The notes beneath the pieces were generated by a model. That model made no database searches and was not told the DNA's origin. It saw nothing but the letters and a program-made list of their open reading frames with translations. From Lojkania enalia (lineage: Eukaryota > Ascomycota > Dothideomycetes > Pleosporales), in the NCBI GenBank assembly GCA_010094045.1, contig ML986824.1, forward strand, positions 1 to 39,217: a stretch of DNA of 39,217 nucleotides. The letters run 5' to 3'. Below, in pieces: positions 21,790 to 31,699 of the stretch; position 1 is the first letter of the stretch; each line of letters opens with the position of its first letter. The position numbers and the translations under genes are program-made.

Positions 21790-22523
21790 TACTAATTACT
21801 ACTCTAAATATTAAAAGCCTCTATTAGTATATAATTAATTTGATATTAATCTTCTTCTCGATTTAAACTTACCCTATATTAAGAGTATTAAAAGCGATAA
21901 GTGCGAAGAGAAGGTTAATAATAACTCTAAAATTAAGGCTGAGCTTATATAATATAAGAATAAGTATAAGATATTAAGTAAGAAATTAGATAGTACTTTT
22001 AAGGGCTTCTTAAATAAAAATATAACCGACTTTAATAGTTTCTCAAATAATAATACTTTAATAAATAAGGATTAGCTTAGCCCTTACTACTAGTAATTAG
22101 TAGAAGAAAATTTAATATACTTTTCTAATACTATATAAATTTTATTTATACTACTTCTCTATATATATAAACTTAATTAACTAGAGTAGTATATTATACT
22201 ATATTACAGACTATAGTAGTATATCGTAAAATAGACTAGGGTAGTTATTAGATTCTAGATAGTATACTATAGTATTTTATAATATATTATAGTATATTAA
22301 ATAATAGTAATTAACTATATTTTATAGTATATAATAGTAATTTACTATACTTAATAGTATTTTCTAAACTATAGTATTCTACGATATACTATAGCAGACT
22401 TTTATATACTACTAGAAGTATAGTATTAGTATACTGTTTAGTAATAAAACCTATTATCTCTAAAAATAAATACTTAATATAATAGTATAATATACTACTA
22501 TTTTACTAGAGTTTTACATATAT

Positions 22524-22610
<87 letters not shown>
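22524..22610. repeat. (TAG)29 microsatellite
   Basis: An uninterrupted 87-bp run of TAG lies within hAT copy B, between its upstream part and its transposase remnant. The flanks (22150-22720) are low-complexity sequence rich in TATAGTA. Confidence 0.97.
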
Positions 22611-22611
<1 letters not shown>

Positions 22612-22759
22612 CTACAAATATAATTTATAGCTAGATACTCTCGATTATTAACCCTAACTTCTTATATACCCGTAATATTATAGTATTCCTACTATTCTTT
22701 ATTATAGTATTTTATTATAGTTATATTAATACTAATATAAATCTAGTATCTTATAATCG

Positions 22760-24660
22760 ATACTCTATTAATTTCCTATTAAGGTTTCTAAGAAACCTAT
22801 TAGCTAATTATATATCTATAGATAGAGGATAAAGAAGATAGATAGGAGGTAATAGAGCTTATTAATATATAGATAGCGTAGTAGGAATTAATACTATAGG
22901 CTTAGGACTATTTAAATATACTTAATAAACTAAGGTAGAATTTAGCTACTTATTATAGTAAGATCTAAAAACAATTTAGAGAAGCTGTATAATTTCTAGA
23001 TAGTTACCTATTTATATTCTATTACTACTATAGCCTTTAACTTATATATTTAAATAAGAATTATAATAGTATAAAGTATCTAATAAATTATCTTAGATCC
23101 TAGGCCTATTTAAGAACTCTAGCTTCTAAGTATAATAGGTTCTATATATCTATAGTTAGGCTTCCTAATAATAAAGATCTAATTATACTACTATATTCTA
23201 CTAGTACTTTTAAGTATAAACTAGTTCGTATTATTATTAATAATAACTAGTCTTTCTAAATAGTAGATTGCCTGTTCTTTTAATAATTTGTTTAGTTCTT
23301 CCAACTAGATACTATATTAATTAGCCGATTTAGTTTTATAGGACTATTTAAGTATAAAGTTATAGTAGTTTAGTCTTCTCTTTTATATAACCTAAGCTAA
23401 AGTATAAAGATATTAATTGCGTTTAATACCTAATTTATAAAAAACTACCTTAGTTTTCTTATAGTAAAAAAGTACTTTATTAATTAGAACTAGAAGTTCT
23501 ATAAGAGACTACTTAATTTTATTCCTATTTAAGGAAGTTATACTAGTACTTCTATAGTAATAGAAGTACTATATATTCTATTAAATATAAATATATAACA
23601 ATAATTACTAGTAACTACCTACAATAATACTATTAATAATAGTATACTTATATATACGATATAAGAGAAACTATATAAAAATAGTATTAAATAGAACTAT
23701 AAGGAGAATACAATTCTATACTTTACTTATATTATCAATCTTGTTGTTTAGGAAATTATTTACTATCTTAAGCTTATACCCCCTAAAAAGATAGAAGATA
23801 GAGGAATTTTATAGTAATATAATATAAATAAAATCTAGATAGGGATTTCTATCTTAAATTCTCTTTATAAAGTATAGCTTTTTATTATAGTTAGTTATTA
23901 TAGTTATTATGTACTAATTCCTAGTTAGATTTAAGCTATTTATAAAGTAATCGATTAATTACTATAGTATTATAAGCGTTTAATTACTTTATAGAGCTCT
24001 TTACTACTTAAGTACCGGCTGTCTGTAATAAAAAATATCCTAACTTAATAGAATTCGATATTTAATATATATAACTAAGTAGTAGACTTTAAGTAATATA
24101 TTAATAACTAGCTTTAATATAAAATTAACTTAAAGATCCCTACTCAAAAATCTAATAATAATAAGAATGCTAAGGTAGATTTCTATAATCTCTAGTAACT
24201 TTAACTATCTACTATTAAATAGTACTACTTAATACTAATTATAAACCTACTCAGCAATTTTAAAAGAGTAACTAAAGCATTTAGTAAGAATATAAAGCCT
24301 TAGATCTAGTATATTTAGTAAATATATAATAGGCTCTTCGATTTCCTAGATAATATAAATAGAGATCTAGCTAAAAATGTAGAGAGTAACTTAAATTGGC
24401 TAATAGTAGTAAAAGTTATAGTAGAGAAAGGTCGACCTAAATTAAGTAAATACTACTTAAAAACAAACGTAAAGTGTAGTTACTTATTTAACTATATAAT
24501 AATCTTAAATCTATTCTAAAAGCTTATAGTATATATAGTACTTTTATTATAGCTATTTATTATATTAGCTTCTAACTATAACTATAGGACGAAACTTAGG
24601 ATCTTTAGTATAGGGAAACCTATTGCTAACAATTCCTTAAATATCTTAATTACTATAATA
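22760..24660 (+). pseudogene. hAT transposase remnant of copy B
   Basis: The plus-strand frame, broken by many stops, keeps hAT landmarks: IAFNT*FIKNYLSFL around 23409-23455 (for IALDTW.S.N..FL), then LLNFIPI*GSYTSTS, then LLVTTYNNTINN (for LLAITTDNAxNN), then FTYIINLVV (for CLAHVINLVV). The C-terminal dimerisation region follows: NFKRVTKAFS, IYNRLFDFLDNI near 24325-24360, and KLSKYYLKTN near 24435-24470. Asp-to-Asn, Cys-to-Phe/Tyr and Trp/Gln-to-stop changes fit RIP. A clean short frame on the other strand at 24685-24870 is chance. Confidence 0.82.
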
Positions 24661-25736
24661 AAGATATACTAGACTATACCTTATCTATAATACCCCAACC
24701 TTAATAGATATAAAGTAATAAATAGTTTCGTAAACTATTTCTACAATATTTATCCTTAAGTAGCTCTTTAAGTTTTCTAGACCAGGATCTAAGTAACGTA
24801 GGAGAGAGAGAGAGAAAGGAAGAAGAGAAAGGACTAACTTATTAAGAAGGAGAAAGTTATCTAAATACACCTTCTATTCGAGGTTGTAACTTTAATATAT
24901 TAAACTGGTAGAGAGTAAATAAATATTAGTATCTGCGGCTTATTTAGGTTATAAGAGATATTCTCCTAATATAGATTATAGGAGTTAGTATTAAGTAGGT
25001 TTTTAATACTACTAGAGATATAATTAGAGATAAAAGATATTACCTTACTATATAGAGAATCCGGGATATTATATTTCTAAAATATATAATAAGTAGAGAG
25101 AACTATTGTACTAAAGAAGTACGCTAGGTTATAGAGGCCTAGAATACTAATAAGCTAAGCCCTCTTTATAGCGCTAATAAGGTTATAAATCTCTTTAAAC
25201 TTCCAGCCTAGATATATAATAAAGAACTAGAGATTAACTAGGAGATTAACTAGGAGAATATTAATCCTAGTACTACTACTAATAAGGAGCTGCTATAAAA
25301 GTATATTTATCGAGAAATTTATAAACCTCTATAGTTTATATAATAAATTACTATTATAAATATATTATCGTATTAGATTAAGCTATATAAAATTAATAGT
25401 TAAGAAGTGTACTGCTATAATCTATAATATACTATAGTATATTACTCTAGAATCTAATAAAGCGAGATTAGCCTAATCTATAATAAATAGCTGTAATAAA
25501 GCTCTAGAATATTATACTATATATACTCTTACTAAACTACTTTCTAAAGTATACTAATTAGTTAGATTTTAAGGAAACCTAGTCTATATAACCCTACCTT
25601 AACCTATACCCTATTACTAAGTAGCTACTCTAACCCTACCTATACTCTAGGCTAATTAGTAAGACCCTAACCTTAACTCTACCCTACTTATATAAGACCC
25701 TAATCCTAATCTAATTTATACCTATCTACTAGCCTA
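24661..25736. other. 3' part of hAT copy B
   Basis: No domain was recognised. It includes a purine run (24800-24840) and, at ~25580-25710, imperfect ACCCTA/CCTAACC-rich repeats next to the right terminus, mirroring those at the left end. Confidence 0.55.
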
Positions 25737-25744
25737 AATTTAAT

Positions 25745-27060
25745 TAAAAGTATAACTATTTAAGAGCTAAATATAAGAATTCTAAAATTATAGAAGGCTA
25801 GTTCTACCTTATATAAAATATAAAGGCTAAGTATAGTATTATTAATAAAGATATATACAACTTTAATAAATTAGACTTTATAATAAGCGTGATATTAATA
25901 GAAGTAGTAGTTACTAGCTTTAAGAGACGGAATTAACTAAAGCAGCTCTAGCTAGATAATTATAAGTAGACTATAGTTATCTAGGGTATTAACGTAATAA
26001 GATAGATAATACTACCTTTCATTATCTTTACAGGTATCTACTACCTTTTTATATAGTATAAAGAAGATAATATTCTACTAACCTAAACTATATAGGTTAC
26101 TAATAATAGCTAGACGATAAATAATATTAGTATTAAGTAGTTAAAATATTTTAACGCGTATATAAAGGATTATACTATTAGTATATATCGATTACTAATT
26201 CTTAATAGCTATAAGAGCTATAACTTACTTAAATTTAGGTAGCTCTATAAGAAAAAGAATATTATTACTCTCTATATACCTCTATATTTATTATATCTAC
26301 TATAGCTACTAGATATAGGTTATTTCTCACCTTTAAAAACTATATATAGGTGCTAAGTCGAGTAGCTAATACGCGGTTATATTAACTATATTATAAAAAT
26401 CGAGTTTTTATCCTACTTTAAAGTAGCTTTTAATATAGTAATTACGAAGAGTAATATTCTAAGTAGCTTTTAAGACGCTAGTCTAGTTCTATTTAACCTA
26501 GATATAATACTATTAAGGTTTAAAGTTCGACTATATATATTAATACCTTTTATAGTTAAAAATACTTCTTAAGAGTTAAAAATACTAAGTAATTCTATTA
26601 AATTTGGGTCTTAATCTATATACGTTTAATTAAGAGTTTAAAAGTACCTAGATAGCTTATTTACTTTAATAGTAGAAGCGTTTAAATAGTTTATAAAGGG
26701 TACTATATATATAATATATAAAAACGTACTATTATATACCTAGATTACTAAGTTTTAAGTAGCTAATAAGGCTGCTATATAACGTCGATTATATAAAAGA
26801 AAGTATATATAGAAGAAAGGTAACCTAATAATTAAAAAAGGCGCTTAATTAACTACTCTAAAAGAGTTTAGCGCTTATACTAATAGAAAGAAGAGTAGGA
26901 AGAAAGCGCGTGTTAATAGAGACTAGCCGACTTAAAGGTATTATAGGTAGTATAATAAAGCTAGGTATAACTCGCGGACGTATAAAAATAATACTATAAA
27001 TATAGAAGAATAGGCTACTATACTATATAGTATAATAGAATATAAGAAAGTATAATATTT
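25745..27060 (+). pseudogene. P1 transposase, catalytic and C-terminal part
   Basis: It is collinear with 27633-28960 of P2. The frame shows DIYNFNKLDFIISV near 25850-25890, LLILNSYKSYN near 26195-26230, LLQLLDIGYFSPLKTIY near 26300-26345, and the basic tail after 26780. Numerous stops are present. The missing N-terminal part is at 15710-16122, displaced by hAT copy B. Confidence 0.78.
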
Positions 27061-27093
27061 TACGAAAAGTAGTCGCGATTTTAGTATAACGTA

Positions 27094-27142
27094 CAGTATA
27101 AGCGAGCTGATTACCTAAGCGAGCTAATTATAATACTAAGAC
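27094..27142 (+). repeat. Left terminal inverted repeat of P2 (49 bp)
   Basis: It begins CAGTATAAGCGAGCTGATTA and contains two AAGCGAGCT blocks. Confidence 0.9.
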
Positions 27143-27161
27143 CCTACTAAAATCGCGATAA

Positions 27162-27299
27162 TTATACTTTATAGTATTATACTATAGCTAACAACTATAA
27201 AATTAATTTAGAAAGAAGCTAGAATATAGCTTATACTTTATAGTATTATACTATAGCTAACAACTATAAAATTAATTTAGAAAGAAGCTAGAATATAGC
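27162..27299 (+). repeat. 69-bp tandem duplication in P2
   Basis: Two identical head-to-tail 69-bp units, 27162-27230 and 27231-27299. P1 has a single copy at the matching place (~15727). The length is a multiple of three. Confidence 0.93.
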
Positions 27300-28960
27300 T
27301 TATACTTTAAGCTCTTTAATAAGATGTAATACTAACTATATGTTGTATTACATTAATCTATAATATCTTCTAAAGTATACTTAGTATATAAAGGCGAGGA
27401 ATAGCTCTATAATATAATTACCGGCCTAATTTAATAAAGCTTAATAAGACTAAAGAGTAGGTAATTATTTAGTATATACTAGATCTAAATATAAGAGGAT
27501 TTCTACTACAACTTACTACTATTTAAGATATAGCTAATTTACTACTAGCTATATACTCTACTAGCTAGGTTAAAAAGAACTAGGTAGAGAACTTTATTAA
27601 ACGTATATCTAAGCTTAAGATTAAATTTAATTAAAAGTATAACTATTTAACAGCTAAATATAAGAATTCTAAAGTTATAGGAGGCTGGTTCTACCTTATA
27701 TAGAATATAAAGGCTAAGTATAATATTATTAATAAAGATATATATAACTTTAATAAATTAAACTTTATAATAGGCGTAATATTAATAGGAGTAGTAGTTA
27801 CTAGCTTTAAGAGACGGAATTAACTAAAGCAGCTCTAGTCAGGTAATTATAAGTAGACTACAGTTATCTAAAGTATTAATACGATAGGATAGATAATACT
27901 ACTTTTTATTATTTTTACAGGTATCTACTACCTCTCTATATAGTATAAAGAAGATAATATTCTACTAACCTGGGCTATATAGGTTACTAATAACGGCTGG
28001 ACGATAAATAATATTAGTATTAAGTAGTTAAAGTACTTTAATACGTATATAAAGGATCGTACTATTAGTATATATTAATTACTAATTCTTAACAGCTATA
28101 AAAGCTACAACTTACTTGAATTTAGGTAGCTTTATAAGGAAAAGAATATTATTACTTTCTATATACCTCTATATTCGTTGTATCTACTACAGCTACTAGA
28201 TATAGGTTATTTCTCGCCTTTAAAGACTACGTATAGGCGCTAAGTCGAGTAGCTAATATGCGGTGATATTAACTACATTATAAAAATTAAGTTTTTACTC
28301 TACTTTAAAGCAGCTTTTAACGCAGCAATTATAAAGAGTAATATCCTAAGTAGCTTTTAAGGCGCTAGCCTAGTTCTATTTAACCTAGATATAGTACTAT
28401 TAAAGTTTAAAGTTCGACTATATATACTAATATCTTTTATAGTTAAAGATATCCCTTAAGAATTAAAAATACTAAGTAATCCTATTAAATTTAGGTCTTA
28501 ATCTGCGTACGTTTAATTAAGAGTTTAAAAGCACCTAAATAGCTTATCTACTTTAATAGTAGAAGCGTTTAAATAGTTTATAAAGGGTACTATATATATA
28601 ATATATAAAAATATACTATTACACGCTTAGGTTACTAAGCTTTAAGCAGCTAATAAGGCTGCTATATAATATCGATCGTATAAAAGAAAGTGTATATAGA
28701 AGAAAGGTAACCTAATAATTGAAGAAGGCGCTTAATTAACTACTCTAAAAGAGTTTAGCGCTTATACTAATAAGAAGAAGAGTAGGAAGAAGACGTGCGT
28801 TAATAGAGACTAGCTAACTTAAAGGCGCTATAGGTAGTACGGCGAAGCTAGATATAACTCATAGACATATAAAAATAATACTATAGATATAGAAGAATAG
28901 GCTACTATACTATATAGTACGATAGAATATAAGAAAGTATAATATTTTGCGAAAAGTAGT
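27300..28960 (+). pseudogene. P2 pogo/Fot1-type transposase, RIP-inactivated
   Basis: Plus-strand landmarks in order: FIKRISKLKIKFN*KYNYL near 27590-27650 (DNA-binding part), VIGGWFYLI, DIYNFNKLNFIIGV near 27735-27780 (NFDE with Asp to Asn), TTVI*SINTIG*IIL, LLILNSYKSYNLLEF near 28083-28125, LLQLLDIGYFSPLKTTY near 28188-28235, and a basic tail (~28670-28810). The order and spacing are those of Fot1/pogo DDE_1 transposases. Multiple stops make it inactive, but it is the best-preserved copy of its family here. Confidence 0.85.
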
Positions 28961-28975
28961 TGCAATTTTAGTATA

Positions 28976-29024
28976 GTCTTAGTATTATAATTAGCTCGCT
29001 TAGGTGATCAGCTCGCTTATACTA
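28976..29024 (-). repeat. Right terminal inverted repeat of P2 (49 bp)
   Basis: It is the inverse of 27094-27142 with two transitions. The same sequence follows again at ~29032-29080 as the right end of P1. Confidence 0.9.
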
Positions 29025-29082
29025 TACGTTAGTCTTAGTATTATAATCAGCTTACTTAGGTAATTAGCTTACTTATACTATA

Positions 29083-30287
29083 CGTTATATTATTTAGTAT
29101 TTTTACTTCTTATAGAGTATTATCTTATACTAGTAGTATTAGTATATAAAACTTTATATTAAGCTTTAAAAGTACTACTTTTAGATTAAATAGGATTAGA
29201 CTAGCTCTTTAAAAACTTATATAAATATTATCCTTTATAATTAATATATTAAAAGCAGTTTTAAAAGCTAGAAAGAACCTAAGTTTTATAATATAGTTAA
29301 TATAATTATATACTAAAACTAAAATCTAATTTCTATATATATATTTTAATAATAAAAAGTAGCTTATATTTAATAGCTATAATAGGTATAATAAATAAGC
29401 TAGTATATAGAGTAGAATAATACTCTATTTCTTATAGAGTTTCTAGAAATTAAGCGAGTTATAACTATTATAGCTATTAAAGATTAGTAGTTAATATATA
29501 CCTACTATATAAGTTTTTATATATCTATAAAAGTACTTTAACTACTTAATACTAAGTGTATTTATTATCTAGCTATTCTTACTAATTATAATAGCCTAAT
29601 TCTTAGATATATTATCGCCTTTATACTAGGTAGAGAGATAGTAGTAGCTAGCAATAATAATAAAGAGTAGGAACGTTTAGCTAGTAGTATTAATCCTCTA
29701 AATTACTAAAATCCATTTATAATTACCTAATTAAATTACTTTTAGTTAATTATATCTCTCTATATCTATAATAACTAGTTATAATAAGATAATATCTATT
29801 TAAAAGCTAGATTTATTAAAGTTATATATATTTCTATCTATAATACTATACTTCTCTTTAATATATTATATAAGCTTAAACTAGTTTTTAATTACTTTAA
29901 AATCTTTATATAAATTTTTCTAGTAATTATAAAGCTAATTTAGGCGTATCTTAAATTTAGAAGTATATCTAATAAAGTTTCTAGGCTAATATATACTAAT
30001 CTAGTCTATACTATATTTAGTAAGTAAGCTATTAACTATATTTTATATAGTAGTTAAAGTAGATATAAATTCTTATAAATCTAGGTTAAATATATATTAA
30101 ATAATAACCTCCTCTTTAGGTTTTAATAATCTCTTTAAGTTAGGCTTATAATTATACTATAAGCGGATTCTAGTATATTATTAATATATAGTTATTTAAA
30201 TTATATTAAATATTAAAGTAGTATATCTTTTACTTTGTATTTAGCCTCTTTTAGTAGCTAAAAAAGCTAAGTTTATTTAATTCTCGT
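29083..30287 (-). pseudogene. Transposase remnant of R (main part; C-terminus continues at 15062-15670)
   Basis: On the minus strand the degraded frame reads SIK*LKYFYRYIKTY, LLIFNSYNSYNSLNF (the family's LILDGHGSHET region with the catalytic Asp changed to Asn), then LLYLL*LLNISYF (for HLLQPLDVG.F) and a downstream stretch ASLILFNLKVVL. These are Fot1/pogo DDE_1 landmarks in the right order. Stop codons stand at many Gln and Trp positions. The C-terminal basic tail lies on the other side of the P1 insertion, around 15360-15500. Confidence 0.75.
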
Positions 30288-30397
30288 TTTAGACTATATT
30301 TTTATTATTTTATTATTATATTATTATTAAAAGCTTAGGTATTACGTTTTAATAATAGGGTAGACCGCTTACTTATATAGACCGCTCGCTTATAAGG
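30288..30397 (-). repeat. Right terminal inverted repeat of R (~110 bp)
   Basis: This is the less mutated of the two R ends, retaining GACCGCTCGC and CCG motifs, followed by TA. Confidence 0.82.
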
Positions 30398-30399
30398 TA

Positions 30400-30807
30400 T
30401 ATTACTATATTAATATTTAATATAATTTAAATAATTATATAATAATAATATATTAGATTTTATTTATAATATAATTATAAATCTAATTTAAAAAAAATAA
30501 TAAAATTTTAAAAAAGTTTATTATTTAATATATATTTAATTAAGATTATTAATTTTTTTTATCTATTTTAACTAATATAAAATACTATTAAATAAATTAC
30601 CCTATTAAATAAGTTAAAATTTCTTAATATTTTAAATCTACTAATTTTAACTAGTTAAACTATTATTAGAATTATCTTAAAAATAATATAAAATACTATT
30701 AAATAAACTATTCTATTAAATAAGTTAAAATTTCTTAGTAGTAAATATAATAACTATAATATATAATATTTTAATATTTATTAAACTATAGAAAACTAAA
30801 TAGAAGA
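30400..30807. other. Very AT-rich spacer between R and the chromovirus
   Basis: No gene was seen. A direct repeat of ~55 bp occurs at about 30580 and 30680 (sharing ACTATTAAATAAA and TAAGTTAAAATTTCTTA). A short inverted repeat TTAGATTT/AAATCTAA is at 30453-30460 and 30479-30486. Possibly remnants of another element. Confidence 0.5.
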
Positions 30808-31086
30808 TATAACAGCGTAGGTAAGATAATAGGTCCGAATATAGCACGAATCTACTTAGAGGCATATAGGAGTATGTAGGGGATTAGGGACCTAGAAATT
30901 CTATTAACACCTATAAGCCTTATACGAAAGGATATAGAAGAACTACTAAGCTACTTATAAGGGAGTATGCAACTATATACGGAAGGGAAAAGGGGTAGAA
31001 CTAGGGGTAAGATAAGATAAGCGAAAAGCTTTGAGATAAGGTTATATATAAAGCTTTTCGTAGAACGATTTCTTTGTATTATTATA
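30808..31086 (-). repeat. 3' LTR of the chromovirus (279 bp)
   Basis: It aligns over its full length with 37721-37999; visible differences are transitions. It contains a near-inverted pair GCGAAAAGCTTT and AAAGCTTTTCG close to its right edge. Confidence 0.95.
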
Positions 31087-31699
31087 CTACCCCCCTCCTT
31101 ATAGGCTAATAGTCCCTATCTATACTGGTTCGGGAGGGAATTGGGGCTGTTATAGATGGGTTCTAGTATAAAGAAATTTCTTTAAAGAGGTATTTACCGG
31201 TAAGAGCTAATATATATAGTTACCTATAGAGATGCGTTTATTAACATAATATTAAGTAAGGTTTTTACGGTAAGTATAATTAACCTATATATTAGCTGGT
31301 AACTACTATTATAATAGTTTATTAATATTGCAATTTCGTTGCGTATAGTAATAAGCGTTTACTAGTCTTAGTATATTACTAGGTTACTGTTAACTAAGCT
31401 TTCTTAACTAAATAATAACTTCTACTCCGTACATATTATTGCGCGTCCCTAGTACCGTTAATTATTAAAGTATTACTAATACCTTATAGAAAAAATTAAT
31501 TAATATACTACTCCGCCTACTTTTTAGAGCCTCTTTAAAGGCCTTCTGGGTTATCTACCTTTAAGCTATATATATATTCGCCTGCGGGTAGCGTGTAATA
31601 TTTACCTTTTAGTCCCTAAGATTAAAAAAATGCGAGTATTACACCTCGTAAAATAAAAAGTACAACCCTATATAAATTACATCTAATACTAATAGGGTA

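Larger units (their letters stand above)
16123..25736 (+). mobile_element. hAT transposon copy B, full length, with two nested insertions
   Basis: The imperfect terminal inverted repeats start TAGACTAGTAAATAG (16123) and, inverted, TAGGCTAGTAGATAGG (ending 25736). The 8-bp duplication AATTTAAT at 16115-16122 and 25737-25744 is the diagnostic hAT length. It lies inside P1. Removing the LTR element L and pogo Q1 leaves about 6.22 kb. The right part encodes a hAT transposase remnant. The first ~2.6 kb matches copy A at the left of the window. Both ends carry CCTAACC-like subterminal repeats (16155-16310 and ~25580-25710). Confidence 0.9.
27094..29024 (+). mobile_element. Pogo/Fot1-like element P2 (1,931 bp), full length, nested in P1
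   Basis: Terminal inverted repeats of 49 bp (27094-27142, 28976-29024) differ by 2 transitions. TA flanks lie at 27092-27093 and 29025-29026. It sits in the right subterminal region of P1, so the two appear as a head-to-tail pair although the real relation is insertion of one into the other. It contains a private 69-bp tandem duplication at 27162-27299. Confidence 0.92.
15671..29080 (+). mobile_element. Pogo/Fot1-like element P1, split by hAT copy B and by P2
   Basis: P1 survives as 15671-16122, then 25745-27093 after hAT B, then the right end ~29027-29080 after P2. Summed, these give about 1,855 bp, against 1,862 bp for P2 once P2's private 69-bp duplication is subtracted, so they are two copies of one family. 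TA flanks P1 at 15669-15670 and 29081-29082. The two halves of its transposase frame meet exactly at the hAT target duplication AATTTAAT. The right end carries about 10 bp (ACGTACGTTA) not present in P2 around the P2 insertion site. Confidence 0.85.
14952..30397 (-). mobile_element. Pogo/Fot1-like element R, split by 13.4 kb of nested transposons
   Basis: Terminal inverted repeats of about 110 bp (14952-15061 and 30288-30397) align without gaps; I count 21 differences, all transitions. TA flanks at 14950-14951 and 30398-30399 are the expected duplication. Removing P1 and its TA duplication leaves 14952-15670 plus 29083-30397, about 2.03 kb, a normal length for the group. The minus strand of the right part encodes a RIP-damaged Fot1-type catalytic domain and the left part a basic C-terminal tail. 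This is the outermost and therefore oldest layer of the nest. Confidence 0.85.

Noticed and set aside
24685..24870. Minus-strand 61-codon frame with a Leu-rich sequence
   Set aside because: It lies over a purine-rich run within the hAT element. Composition alone explains the Leu/Ser-rich translation.
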